Shown here one piece after another: positions 55,083 to 63,841 of a stretch of 64,000 nucleotides of DNA. The stretch is from Clostridiales bacterium. Its GTDB lineage: Bacteria > Bacillota > Clostridia > Peptostreptococcales > Acidaminobacteraceae. The stretch is taken from positions 1-64,000 of the forward strand of contig JAFGAC010000156.1 in the NCBI GenBank assembly GCA_016933835.1, written 5' to 3'. Every line of letters begins with the position of its first letter. Position 1 is the stretch's first letter. The position numbers and the translations under genes are program-made. The notes under the pieces were generated by a model. It was not told the DNA's origin and did not search any database. It saw nothing but the letters and a program-made list of their open reading frames with translations.

Positions 55083-55937
55083 CTAACTTACTTTAATAAT
55101 TTCAATATCCAATAATCTCTTAATATCATTCAGGTGCATTCTAGCTGCATCTTCACCAAGCTTAACAAAATTATCCATTTTGGAAACAGAATAAAATCTG
55201 AATATCTCTTTCCAGTTTTTAAAATTGAATTCTTGATGGTCAAACACTTTAATAATAATATCCGAATTTTCTTCTATTATTTTTTCTCTATTGTTGATCA
55301 ACGGAATATACACCGCTCTGTAAATCATACTGAAGATATTGATACTTTCAATTTTCTTGCTTAAATATCCATCTAAAGAAACTGAAATAACAATGCCGTT
55401 TTCTCCAACAAAATCCCTGCAAATATCTGCCGGAATACTGTCCAACAAACCTCCATCTACATAATATTCTTCTCCAATTTTAACTGGTTTATACATACCA
55501 GGAAAAGCTGATGATGCTGTAACCGCATCTTTTAAATTTCCTTCTGAAAAAGCATGTAATTTACCAGTGTGCAAATTAGTAGTTACTATTTTGATTGGTA
55601 TCAAAGACTCTTCAATATTAATATCCCCACATAAATCTGTTATGATATTTTGAAAATTTCTTTGAGAAAGAATTGCTTTTTTACTGATGGTAGGTCTGAA
55701 CCATGTAACTCTTTTCAATATCTCACTGAATTTTTTCATTATCGATTCTTTAGGAACATCATTCGCAATCAAAGCACCAATTAAAGACCCTGCACTGCAG
55801 GTTGCAAGAAAATCTATCGGAATATTATTTTCTCTTAAAACATTGACAACTCCCAAATGTGCAAAACTTTTCGCACCACCGCCTCCAAATGCAAGGCTGA
55901 CTTTTTTTCTTTTATTTATATTTATACTGCTATTCAC
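55083..55937 (-). CDS. Patatin-like phospholipase
   Basis: A 284-aa acyl hydrolase of the patatin family. The oxyanion motif GGGGAKSFAHLGV is at about residues 18-30, the nucleophile elbow is ATCSAGSLIGAL (CSAGS in place of the usual GxSxG) and the catalytic aspartate is in YVDGGLLDSIP. Substrates are probably membrane lipids. The start is a GTG after AAGGTGA. Single gene; the FliB-like gene follows behind a terminator. Confidence 0.9.
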   Translation of the reverse strand: MNSSININKRKKVSLAFGGGGAKSFAHLGVVNVLRENNIPIDFLATCSAGSLIGALIANDVPKESIMKKFSEILKRVTWFRPTISKKAILSQRNFQNIITDLCGDINIEESLIPIKIVTTNLHTGKLHAFSEGNLKDAVTASSAFPGMYKPVKIGEEYYVDGGLLDSIPADICRDFVGENGIVISVSLDGYLSKKIESINIFSMIYRAVYIPLINNREKIIEENSDIIIKVFDHQEFNFKNWKEIFRFYSVSKMDNFVKLGEDAARMHLNDIKRLLDIEIIKVS

Positions 55938-56027
55938 TTTTTCACCTTAATCCTTCTTATTAAACCACGTTTACAACTATGTCAATAGTACAACCACCTT
56001 CGTCAAAGGTCAATCAAAACATTTAAC

Positions 56028-57905
56028 TTACCACGAACCGCCGCCACCTCCACCGCCGCCGCCTCCTACAGACCCGCCACCAAAAGATGAGGATGAACTT
56101 TGAGGTTTTGATGACATTTGTGTAAAAGATCGATTCATACTGCTCATCATGAGGTAAGTGCTGAATGGTCTATTGGAAATATACCAGTCGGGTCCCTCTA
56201 ATGCAAGACGTTGAATATTACTATCCCATATTTTCGTCAAATCAAAGATCATGACATACGGCAACATATCATAAAAATATGAAGGTTGTTCTTTGTATAG
56301 CATTTCCAACCGGTCCAATTTTGCAGTTTCAAGAAATTCTTTAAATCCATAAATATTATCTAGCATGGTTCTGCCATATTCAGAATATCTTTTTACTTTT
56401 CCAATGACAACAATAGATGCAATATATAACACAACTGAAAAACTCATGAGCATTGTCAATGAGTTGAATTCAATGTTTTTTAAATCAATGGATTGAACAA
56501 CTGATTGAATCACCAAAAATCCTCTTGAAAATATAAAAATCAACACACCATATTTCAGTATGCTTTTATACCAATTTTTCTTCTTTTTCTTTCTAAAAGA
56601 AAGCGCGACTGAAATAATCCAAAATATAAATAAAAATATGAATGACATGATGAAGGCACTTAAATAGTCAACACCTGAGAGAATTTTAAAATAATTCGCA
56701 AAGATCCCTGCAGTTATAAGCAATATTAAAAAGTTGACAATATAAATACCATATTGGTACTTGTTTTCAAGTATTTCTTTTTTATCCCTATAAATATCCC
56801 TGACAAAACCCCTCGCTGCATCCAAATCTGCATAAAACTGATTTTCAAGGTTTTCTATCGATACAGTATTGCCAATTCCCTTTGAAAAAAGATCTTCAAA
56901 CAAATTTCTTTCATAAAGTGATTCAATAATATTAGAGTCAACTATTTTCTCAAAACTGAGTTCGCTTTTTTTAAACAAGCCACTTTTTTCTTCCTCAATT
57001 ATTTTTAAATATCCTTTTGATGCCCAATAGATGATAATAGATGAGACATCTTGGTTACTTAATTTCTCTTCATTAAATATATAAGCCATCTCTGCTGGAT
57101 TCAATCCTTGAGGTGGGTAAAAATTCAATACAGGAGTCAATTTATTTCTTCTGTAATTGCTATTTCTAATATAAATGGCTCCCGCAAGAGACATCAATAA
57201 AAATACAATTAAAAAATAAAGCGCCATCAATGAATAGGGTTTTGAAACATCAGTAAAATAGCCTTCATCAAGATTAAGAGCAACCGTTATACCTTCATAA
57301 GGAAGTAAATCAGATGCAAATCCCACTATTTTAAGATTATCCACATCCCATGCAACTTTTTCTGAACTCGTGCTGCCGTATGCACCTGATGTGATATTCA
57401 AACGTGATACATCAAAAGATTTTGGCATGCTGATTTCAAAATTCACTTCATCAATTGTTGTGTTCCATTCTGTTCCCAAAATATTGAAATAAAATTCATC
57501 ATACGCTTTGATCAAATCATCAGATCCATCATATGTATAATTGATCTGATAGGCTTTTTTCCCTGAAACATAAGTGTTTGCATCGCCAATTTTTATATCT
57601 AGATTCGCACCTTGATTTGAGACTTCAAATTTGTATGGTTCATTAGTAGAGGGATCTACAACACTTATATTGGAAATATCGTGTGAATAACCATAATAAT
57701 TCACAGGAATATCTCTGAATATGCCGTGCCTTTGTGTCTTGAAATTGACATAAATTGTTTCTTCAATATTGTAAACATTGCTCTCGCTGACTTCAATTGA
57801 TATATCATATCTTTCGATATTGTAGAACTCGTCTGCAAAAGCAAAAGATTGGAATATCGACAATATCATTATCAACACTATCAGTATTTTTATATTTTTA
57901 TTCAT
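56028..57905 (-). CDS. DUF2207 membrane protein with glycine-rich tail
   Basis: A 625-aa membrane protein. A signal peptide is followed by an extracytoplasmic domain of about 200 residues matching DUF2207 (YNIERYDISIEVSESNVYNI shown in part as the opening, GIFRDIP), a helix near 225-245, a cytoplasmic region, then several more helices, and a terminal glycine tract ending GGGGGSW. The tail is typical of this family. AGGTGTGAT precedes the ATG. It is 12 bases behind the LemA gene, a pairing seen widely in bacteria; the pair is thought to act in envelope stress, but the mechanism is unknown. Confidence 0.9.
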   Translation of the reverse strand: MNKNIKILIVLIMILSIFQSFAFADEFYNIERYDISIEVSESNVYNIEETIYVNFKTQRHGIFRDIPVNYYGYSHDISNISVVDPSTNEPYKFEVSNQGANLDIKIGDANTYVSGKKAYQINYTYDGSDDLIKAYDEFYFNILGTEWNTTIDEVNFEISMPKSFDVSRLNITSGAYGSTSSEKVAWDVDNLKIVGFASDLLPYEGITVALNLDEGYFTDVSKPYSLMALYFLIVFLLMSLAGAIYIRNSNYRRNKLTPVLNFYPPQGLNPAEMAYIFNEEKLSNQDVSSIIIYWASKGYLKIIEEEKSGLFKKSELSFEKIVDSNIIESLYERNLFEDLFSKGIGNTVSIENLENQFYADLDAARGFVRDIYRDKKEILENKYQYGIYIVNFLILLITAGIFANYFKILSGVDYLSAFIMSFIFLFIFWIISVALSFRKKKKKNWYKSILKYGVLIFIFSRGFLVIQSVVQSIDLKNIEFNSLTMLMSFSVVLYIASIVVIGKVKRYSEYGRTMLDNIYGFKEFLETAKLDRLEMLYKEQPSYFYDMLPYVMIFDLTKIWDSNIQRLALEGPDWYISNRPFSTYLMMSSMNRSFTQMSSKPQSSSSSFGGGSVGGGGGGGGGGSW

Positions 57906-57917
57906 AAATTATCACAC

Positions 57918-58469
57918 CTAAAATTTGACAGAAATATTTTCTCTCTCTGCCTCTTCAATTTCAAAAAATGGTTTCTTAGAAAATCCCAACATATTTGCAA
58001 AGATGAAATTTGGAAATATGGCAATTTCTTTATTGTAAACTTTTGTTGCCCCATTGAAATAAAGTCTTGAATTTGAAATATCTTCTTCGATTTTAGTCAA
58101 TTGATTTTGAAGGTTTAGAAATCCTTGATTAGCCTTCAAATCCGGGTAACCTTCAGCTAAAGCAAATATTGATTTCAACCCCATAGAAATATCCTTGTTT
58201 GCATTTATGACATCTTCTGGATTAGAAGCTGACAATGCACTATTTCTAGCCTGTATCACTCTCTCAAGCGTTTCTTTTTCATGAGTTGCATAACCCTTTA
58301 CTGTTTCAACTAAATTTGGTATTAAATCATACCTCTTTTTCAAGAACACATCCATTGATGAAAAAGCTTCCTCCACGTTGATATTCAATTTAATTAATTT
58401 GTTATAAATTGAAATTGCGAATAAAACCAACAATACTATAATTCCTAGAACTACATATAAAAAAAACAT
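57918..58469 (-). CDS. LemA-family protein
   Basis: A 183-aa protein with one N-terminal membrane helix (FFLYVVLGIIVLLVLFAISI) and a coiled alpha-helical domain. Signatures KRYDLIPNLVETVKGYATHE and ENLTLIEEDISNSRLYFNGA-type segment (here LTKIEEDISNSRLYFNGA) match LemA. The ATG at 58469 follows GGAGATG; an in-frame start at 58487 precedes it. It forms an operon with the downstream DUF2207 gene. The spacer upstream (58470-58789, about 320 bases) contains no gene I can support. Confidence 0.93.
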   Translation of the reverse strand: MFFLYVVLGIIVLLVLFAISIYNKLIKLNINVEEAFSSMDVFLKKRYDLIPNLVETVKGYATHEKETLERVIQARNSALSASNPEDVINANKDISMGLKSIFALAEGYPDLKANQGFLNLQNQLTKIEEDISNSRLYFNGATKVYNKEIAIFPNFIFANMLGFSKKPFFEIEEAERENISVKF

Positions 58470-58789
58470 AATTACATCTCCTTTCAATTTTTATATTTAA
58501 TAATTACCAATTATTGATCGCCATAAGCAAATTACTTAGATTTATATATACCTGCCGATCCTCATTTCTGATATCTTAGGCATAATCAATACAATTTTAA
58601 TTTTCAGACTCAATTAGCAATTTCTCCAACTTTTATAAATATTTCAATCCCAACCCACTGCCTCCAGAAGTGACAATTGTCCACATTTTTCTCACCTACC
58701 AAATTTACCTTTCTTATATAATAACATAATTTAATGCATTTTTATTTTGTTCTTATATAGTATAATTTATACAGAATGGAGAAATGTTA
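58470..58789. other. 320-base divergent intergenic region, no gene seen
   Basis: No credible coding region, RNA motif or repeat was seen. It holds divergent promoters; a TATAAT-like box occurs near 58757-58762 upstream of the GPH transporter, with no clear -35 box. Confidence 0.5.
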
Positions 58790-60181
58790 ATGAAGACACG
58801 AATAATTTCTTTTAATTATCAACTAGGTTATGGGATTGGCAACTATGGATATGGTTTGATTTCTCAAATGGTATCATCCTATTTAATATTTTACGGTACC
58901 GTCATTCTCAAAATTCCAGGCAGCTTAATTGGACTTGTCGTATCTTTGAGTATTTTATGGGATGCAATAAGCGATCCCTTGATGGGTTATTTTTCTGATA
59001 ACACTAAATCATTTATGGGTAGACGACATATCTATATACTTATTGGTACCATACTCATGGCTGCGACGAATTATTTTTTATGGACAGTTACACCCGGTAT
59101 TTCAGTATATTCAAAGTTCATTTGGATATTTACCAGTGTTATGCTATTAAAAACATTCATCACTATTTTTATTACACCTTACAATGCATTAGGTGCTGAA
59201 CTCATCAGTGACTACGATGGCCGTTCAACAATTCAAGCTGTTAAAACAGTATTCTTTCTGGCGTCAATCTTATCTGTGACAGCAATCAGCATGTTTGTAT
59301 TTTTTAGACCTACTGTTCAATATCCTGTTGGTCAATTAAATCCAGATGCCTATAAATATATGGCAATCACAATTTCGACATTGATACTTATAACAGGACT
59401 CATAACATTTTTTTCTACCTATAAATTCAGAGGATCTTCAACCACCAATTTAAATATCGGATTTAAAGAATTTTTAAGAAGCATCAAAATTGCTTTTAAA
59501 AGCAATGATTACAGATCTGTCGCACTTGGTTATTTATACACCAATCTGGCATCAGCACTAATAGGTACTATTGGACTTCATGTTTTTACTTATACTTTCT
59601 ATATGAACAATTATAAAATAGGCATTATCTTTGGATTCCAATTCATTGTCAGCATGATTTCACAGCCTTTCTGGATCAAATTATCAAAAAAACTGGATAA
59701 AAAAGATACGATTATGCTCGGTTTAAAAATATCAATAATTGGCAGCTTCATTATGCTGGCTCTAGTTGGTTTTAGAGATATCGTTAAGCTCCATTATGAA
59801 ATTATGCTTATTTATGCATTGGTAGTAGGATTTGGAACATCCGGTTTATTTTCGTTGCCGCTGTCAATGCTAGCTGATACAGTCGATCTCGAAGAATTCA
59901 ATCATGGTATGAGAAATGAAGGTGTTTATTATGGCCTTTTGAATTTCGCCTATAAAATTTCACAATCGCTTGCAATTTTATTATTTGGGATTGTCTTGGA
60001 TTTAATCGGATTCGACGCAAATTTATCAGTTCAAAACAACTATACTTTAGTTGTTTTAGGCATTCTTCTTCCTTTTGGAAGTATTATCTCTTTCCTTCTT
60101 GCAAAAAAAGCATACACGAATTATAGCCTTAACAGAGAAATTCTTCTTGAGATCCAAAACAAATTAAAATCAAGCAGATAA
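58790..60181 (+). CDS. GPH-family sugar:cation symporter
   Basis: A 463-aa transporter with twelve hydrophobic helices of the glycoside-pentoside-hexuronide (MFS-related) family. The loop 2-3 signature DAISDPLMGYFSDNTKSFMGRRHIYILIG is visible in part as DAISDPLMGYFSDNT and GRRHIYILIG; the second-half conserved GLFSLPLSMLADTVDLEEF is also present. Substrate unknown. The ATG at 58790 follows GGAG; an ATG six bases upstream is too close to it. Single gene with hairpin terminator. Confidence 0.9.
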   Translation: MKTRIISFNYQLGYGIGNYGYGLISQMVSSYLIFYGTVILKIPGSLIGLVVSLSILWDAISDPLMGYFSDNTKSFMGRRHIYILIGTILMAATNYFLWTVTPGISVYSKFIWIFTSVMLLKTFITIFITPYNALGAELISDYDGRSTIQAVKTVFFLASILSVTAISMFVFFRPTVQYPVGQLNPDAYKYMAITISTLILITGLITFFSTYKFRGSSTTNLNIGFKEFLRSIKIAFKSNDYRSVALGYLYTNLASALIGTIGLHVFTYTFYMNNYKIGIIFGFQFIVSMISQPFWIKLSKKLDKKDTIMLGLKISIIGSFIMLALVGFRDIVKLHYEIMLIYALVVGFGTSGLFSLPLSMLADTVDLEEFNHGMRNEGVYYGLLNFAYKISQSLAILLFGIVLDLIGFDANLSVQNNYTLVVLGILLPFGSIISFLLAKKAYTNYSLNREILLEIQNKLKSSR

Positions 60182-60210
60182 TTTATTGATTTGAAATAAT
60201 CTGCTTGATT
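60168..60210. terminator. Hairpin between convergent genes
   Basis: AATCAAGCAGAT (60168-60179) pairs perfectly with ATCTGCTTGATT (60199-60210). T-runs are modest; serves the GPH transporter and rsgA ends. Confidence 0.72.
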
Positions 60211-60216
60211 CATCAC

Positions 60217-61230
60217 TTAATTTTTCATTTTATTTTGTTTCTTTGTCTTTTTTTTATTTTTCTTTTTATAAAACTCAATTTCTTTTTTCATTTTAAAATA
60301 GTTTTTCAATCTTTCTTCTTTAAGAATTCCACTGTCAATCGCATTCATGACTGCACAACTTGGTTCATTTGTATGTGTGCAGTCTGAAAATTTACATGAT
60401 TTTGCTATTTCTTCTACATCTTCAAAGGTCTGAATCAATCCTTCTTCATTGTCAAGCAATTGAAGTTCTCTCATACCAGGCGTATCTATTACTATTACTC
60501 CTTCATCTGACAAATACAGGTTTCTGCTAGTCGTTGTATGTTTTCCCTTACTGTCATTTCGAATTTCCGCTGTTTTTACAATTTCATTGCCCAAAATATA
60601 ATTTACAATCGTAGATTTCCCTACACCAGATGAGCCTACAAAAGCAACTGTTTTTCCTTTTTTCAAAGCATTGGCCTTGAAATTTAAGATCGATTTTTCA
60701 TCAAAAATGCTTAAAACATACAATTCAAGCCCTAGAGCTATTTCTTCTATCTGAATAATTCTGGCCTCAAGATCATTGCACAAATCAGATTTTGTTAAAA
60801 TAATGCACGGAATGGCACTACTTTCCCATGCCAAGGTCAAATATCTTTCAAGTCTTTTTATATTGAAATCTTCATTCAAAGACATGACAATAAAAATTTT
60901 ATCTATGTTAGTTGCAATAATTTGTTCATCAATAACATTCCCTGCAATTTTTCTTGAAAATTTGCTATACCTTGGAAGTACCTTCTTGATTAATACTTTA
61001 TCTCCATTCATAGCTTCCTCAAGCACAATCCAGTCCCCTACAGATGGAAAATCACTTCTGCTATCAGTGCTTTTTCTGAATTTTTCAGTAACAACACCCC
61101 AATAAAAGCCATCATCGGCCACTATTTTATAATGCCCTTTTTCTTCTTCCAATACTCTTCCTATTTTTTCATTTTCAATCATATGGGAGGGATGATATAA
61201 TCCCCAATCTTTCAGTACATGTTCTTTCAC
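60217..61230 (-). CDS. rsgA: Ribosome small-subunit-dependent GTPase A
   Basis: Circularly permuted GTPase that matures the 30S subunit. An N-terminal OB-fold domain, then NKxD-type NTDLT-like segment (ILTKSDLCNDLE), the P-loop GSSGVGKSTIVNYILG, switch region HTTTSRNLY, DTPGMREL, and a C-terminal zinc finger with CKFSDCTHTNEPSCAV. The tail is a lysine run (KKKNKKKTKKQNKMKN), longer than usual and presumably RNA-binding. The start is GTG at 61230, seven bases after GAGGAGG. It is preceded by an unusual leader described separately. Confidence 0.95.
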   Translation of the reverse strand: MKEHVLKDWGLYHPSHMIENEKIGRVLEEEKGHYKIVADDGFYWGVVTEKFRKSTDSRSDFPSVGDWIVLEEAMNGDKVLIKKVLPRYSKFSRKIAGNVIDEQIIATNIDKIFIVMSLNEDFNIKRLERYLTLAWESSAIPCIILTKSDLCNDLEARIIQIEEIALGLELYVLSIFDEKSILNFKANALKKGKTVAFVGSSGVGKSTIVNYILGNEIVKTAEIRNDSKGKHTTTSRNLYLSDEGVIVIDTPGMRELQLLDNEEGLIQTFEDVEEIAKSCKFSDCTHTNEPSCAVMNAIDSGILKEERLKNYFKMKKEIEFYKKKNKKKTKKQNKMKN

Positions 61231-61249
61231 TTATTGACCTCCTCATTTT

Positions 61250-61286
61250 GGGCATAATAATGCCCTGAATCATATCACTTCAGGGC
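61250..61286 (-). promoter_or_regulatory. Mutually exclusive hairpins in the rsgA leader
   Basis: On the minus strand, GCCCTGAA (61286-61279) pairs with TTCAGGGC (61269-61262) around a 9-base loop; GGGCAT (61265-61260) pairs with ATGCCC (61255-61250) around TTAT. The two stems share GGGC, so only one can form at a time. They lie just upstream of GAGGAGG of rsgA. This looks like a translation or transcription control element. Confidence 0.72.
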
Positions 61287-61315
61287 TCAATAAGACAAAT
61301 TTTACTTATGTACAA

Positions 61316-61372
61316 TCAACTTTGAGCCGAAGTGGTATTTGAATACAATTTTGAATCACTCTGTTTTTTCAT
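61316..61372 (-). CDS. Candidate 18-aa leader peptide upstream of rsgA
   Basis: An ATG at 61372 with GGGAG upstream opens a frame of 18 codons (MKKQSDSKLYSNTTSAQS) ending at 61316. It is followed 30 bases later by the alternative hairpins and then rsgA. The peptide is hydrophilic and serine/threonine-rich with no repeats of a single amino acid. It may be a leader peptide or a real small protein; conservation is needed to tell. Confidence 0.5.
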   Translation of the reverse strand: MKKQSDSKLYSNTTSAQS

Positions 61373-61412
61373 AGTAACCACTCCCTTTCAAAAGAATTTT
61401 ATTATTTAATCC

Positions 61413-61441
61413 ATGATATGATTAGATTATCATATGTTCAA
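61413..61441 (-). promoter_or_regulatory. Candidate promoter of the rsgA leader
   Basis: On the minus strand, TTGAAC (61441-61436) and TATCAT (61418-61413) are separated by 17 bases, about 40 bases before the leader ATG. Confidence 0.6.
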
Positions 61442-61461
61442 TATTTTTTTAATTATTGTCA

Positions 61462-62163
61462 TTAAAAATTAATAATTGGATTTTCTTTATTCACAAGAAA
61501 ACTCTCGCAAGTTCCATGGAATCTTTCTGATATCAATTTTTCCAACGCCTTCATTGCATTCTCAAGTTTATAATAATTTTCACCCTCAAAACCTACCAAT
61601 TGAAAAAATATCTGTGAACTTTCTTCTGATATTTTACCTAGCTCACTTTGTCTCCACAACCACTGACGCGTCTGAACTTTATTGCCACTTGTAAATACGA
61701 GTTCACCTGGCAATACTTCTTCAAATTCTTCTTCTCCAAAAGGCAAAAATATATCACCTTCTTCGGATATTCTAACTGACAGATCTTCATCAATATCGAC
61801 CAAATCATGGGCCCCGAGTGAAATTACTTCAGTCAGCGCAATAGCATTGCACAAATCTACTAATGCATTTATTCTTGGCAAAGAACCTCCTTTTAAAACT
61901 CTTTTCCCCATAGCTTCAACTGAATTCATATATTTATTTGGATTGATTCCTGCATTTTTCAATGCATCTCTATATATTGCTATGTGCTCGTTCGCCTTCA
62001 AATCCTCTATTGAAATTCGTTCTTTGAATAGATTTTCAGCTATCTTCAAAATATTCGAATCCTCTTCACTTGTCGAAGTGTTTTTAAGATCATTTCCTAT
62101 AATTACACCAAAAACCACATTTGAATTTTTATCAAACACCCCTTGTTCTACAGAATACTTCAT
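61462..62163 (-). CDS. Internally started B3/B4 domain protein (alternative product)
   Basis: The 234-aa C-terminal part of the fusion begins at an ATG (62163) placed six bases after AGGAGGAGG, one of the strongest ribosome binding sites in the window. It gives MKYSVEQGVFDKN and a full B3/B4 domain. It is reported as an alternative product because the same bases also lie in the longer open frame. Relatives usually exist as single-domain proteins of this length. Confidence 0.6.
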   Translation of the reverse strand: MKYSVEQGVFDKNSNVVFGVIIGNDLKNTSTSEEDSNILKIAENLFKERISIEDLKANEHIAIYRDALKNAGINPNKYMNSVEAMGKRVLKGGSLPRINALVDLCNAIALTEVISLGAHDLVDIDEDLSVRISEEGDIFLPFGEEEFEEVLPGELVFTSGNKVQTRQWLWRQSELGKISEESSQIFFQLVGFEGENYYKLENAMKALEKLISERFHGTCESFLVNKENPIINF

Positions 62164-62814
62164 ATTGTTCCTCCTCCTAATATTCGCTTTTTTAATTCCC
62201 TCTACACTTGTCGAATTCATTCCTGCTTCCCTCAAGATGCTAGTGATGAATTCAGTCTTTCCCTCAACATACCTATCCATATCATAAGGAAATTTCTTTG
62301 CTAAAGCTATTTTCAATCGGCTGTATTTTTTTGCTGAATCTCGATCTTTTCTCAAAAAATCCCTTAGCATCAAATGATTCTTCAACGCATCTGAATCTTT
62401 TTCAACTACATATAAGTGATGATCACACCAAGTTTGATTATTATTGTAAGGTACTTTTTCTGATTTTCTCGAAAACGCCTCTCGTCCTTTTAATCCCAAG
62501 TTTCCTCTATTAATATATCCAATCTCTTCGAGTTGTTTGATCATTTTTTTCTTCTGAATAGCATCACTGAATATGATATCTATATCAATAACAGGTTTTG
62601 CCCACATACCCTTCACTGCTGTGCTTCCGACATGTTCTATCACATAAGTACCACAACCGCTTAAACATTTCTTATACACACCTTTTAAGGCTTCATATTC
62701 CATTTCCCAACGAGGGTTGTATTCTGAAATTTCTATTTTCTTCAAATAATCACCAATTTCATATTTGTTTTTATTAAAGTCAGGTTTTTTATTGATTGAC
62801 ATATCTATAGACAT
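61462..62814 (-). CDS. GrpB nucleotidyltransferase-like domain fused to B3/B4 tRNA-editing-like domain
   Basis: A 450-aa protein with two normally separate parts. Residues about 25-200 are a GrpB/UPF0157 domain (VIEHVGSTAVKGMWAKPVIDID, and HHLYVVEKDSD). Residues about 217-445 match the B3/B4 domain of stand-alone proteins related to the editing domain of phenylalanyl-tRNA synthetase beta (SVEAMGKRVLKGGSLPRINALVDLCNAIAL, written here only as landmark). At the junction the frame encodes AGGAGGAGG followed by ATG at 62163, so the second part has a strong internal start. The first start overlaps the upstream gene by 26 bases. Function unknown; fusion by stop loss is likely. Confidence 0.83.
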   Translation of the reverse strand: MSIDMSINKKPDFNKNKYEIGDYLKKIEISEYNPRWEMEYEALKGVYKKCLSGCGTYVIEHVGSTAVKGMWAKPVIDIDIIFSDAIQKKKMIKQLEEIGYINRGNLGLKGREAFSRKSEKVPYNNNQTWCDHHLYVVEKDSDALKNHLMLRDFLRKDRDSAKKYSRLKIALAKKFPYDMDRYVEGKTEFITSILREAGMNSTSVEGIKKANIRRRNNMKYSVEQGVFDKNSNVVFGVIIGNDLKNTSTSEEDSNILKIAENLFKERISIEDLKANEHIAIYRDALKNAGINPNKYMNSVEAMGKRVLKGGSLPRINALVDLCNAIALTEVISLGAHDLVDIDEDLSVRISEEGDIFLPFGEEEFEEVLPGELVFTSGNKVQTRQWLWRQSELGKISEESSQIFFQLVGFEGENYYKLENAMKALEKLISERFHGTCESFLVNKENPIINF

Positions 62815-63841
62815 CTTCTCTCAAGTGGAAACCGGAATCAATTATGATTTGATCTAAATTATCTTTCGTTACAATCGAAAAAGGCAATTTTTTATAGGCA
62901 ACCATATTCTTATTATTGTCTATATAATCTATATCCTCCAAGGAAATAGATTTTAATATTTTGGGAATCAATTCAACCGTTTGTAGCGCCAAATCATTGA
63001 TTGGTTTGTAGATTGTAGCCAATTGTGTACCTTCTGCAATTCTTTGACAGGCAGACAATTCTGCATCTTGACTTGCAACAGGTATAATAGATTCAAGTTT
63101 ATATTCAATCAACACTTTAATTGCAGCTTCAGCAAGCATATCATTGGATGCTATAATCCCGTCTATTCGAACGTCATTTTTCAGCAAATCATTTATTGCT
63201 TCCTGAGAAAATTGTTCTCTCCAATCTATCGCCCATACTTCATTGATAATATTTATTTTTTCAAGTCTTTTATCGATCACATTATAGTAACCTGTATTCA
63301 ACATTTTGCTATTATAATCTTGCGGATTCCCGTTTATAATCACAAGATTGTATTCATCTTTTTCTTCTGATACCATTTTTTCAATGACTGTCGTTGCTAT
63401 AGCCTCTCCAATACCAATGTTGTCAAAAGAAATATACAAATCAATATTGCTGTTGAGCATCAATCGATCATATGAAATTACTTTGATTCCTTTTTTTTGA
63501 GCTCGCTCGACAACACCATTGAGCATATTGATGTCTTTTGGAAGAACCACCAGAATATCAACATTTTCATCAATCAAATATTGAATCTGTTTTATTTGCT
63601 CATTGACATCTTCATTTGCAACTTGAACTATAACTTCCATATTATTCTCATTGGCATAAGATACAAAAGTTTCCATGTCTCTTTTCCATCTTTCAACAAC
63701 CAAACTATCGAATGACAAACCTACAATAATTTTATCATCCACAGTCACTAGCTCTTTATCAGAAAAAATAAAATACGCTGTTGCCACAGCCCCTAAGATA
63801 ATCAAGATTGCAATAAACATTATCCATCTATTTATTTTCAT
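62789..63841 (-). CDS. Membrane-anchored sugar-binding protein (XylF-like)
   Basis: A 350-aa type I periplasmic-binding-protein-fold protein. The N-terminus has one hydrophobic helix (WIMFIAILIILGAVATAYFI) with no lipobox cysteine, so it stays membrane-anchored. Sugar-binding signatures include VDILVVLPKDINMLNGVV, GIKVISYDRLML and DGIIASNDMLAEAAIKVL, all close to xylose-binding proteins. In clostridia such anchored proteins work as extracellular sensors with a LytS/YesN-type two-component system rather than in ABC import. It starts 14 bases inside the AraC-type gene upstream, consistent with that. GGGTGA precedes the ATG. Confidence 0.87.
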   Translation of the reverse strand: MKINRWIMFIAILIILGAVATAYFIFSDKELVTVDDKIIVGLSFDSLVVERWKRDMETFVSYANENNMEVIVQVANEDVNEQIKQIQYLIDENVDILVVLPKDINMLNGVVERAQKKGIKVISYDRLMLNSNIDLYISFDNIGIGEAIATTVIEKMVSEEKDEYNLVIINGNPQDYNSKMLNTGYYNVIDKRLEKINIINEVWAIDWREQFSQEAINDLLKNDVRIDGIIASNDMLAEAAIKVLIEYKLESIIPVASQDAELSACQRIAEGTQLATIYKPINDLALQTVELIPKILKSISLEDIDYIDNNKNMVAYKKLPFSIVTKDNLDQIIIDSGFHLREDVYRYVNQ

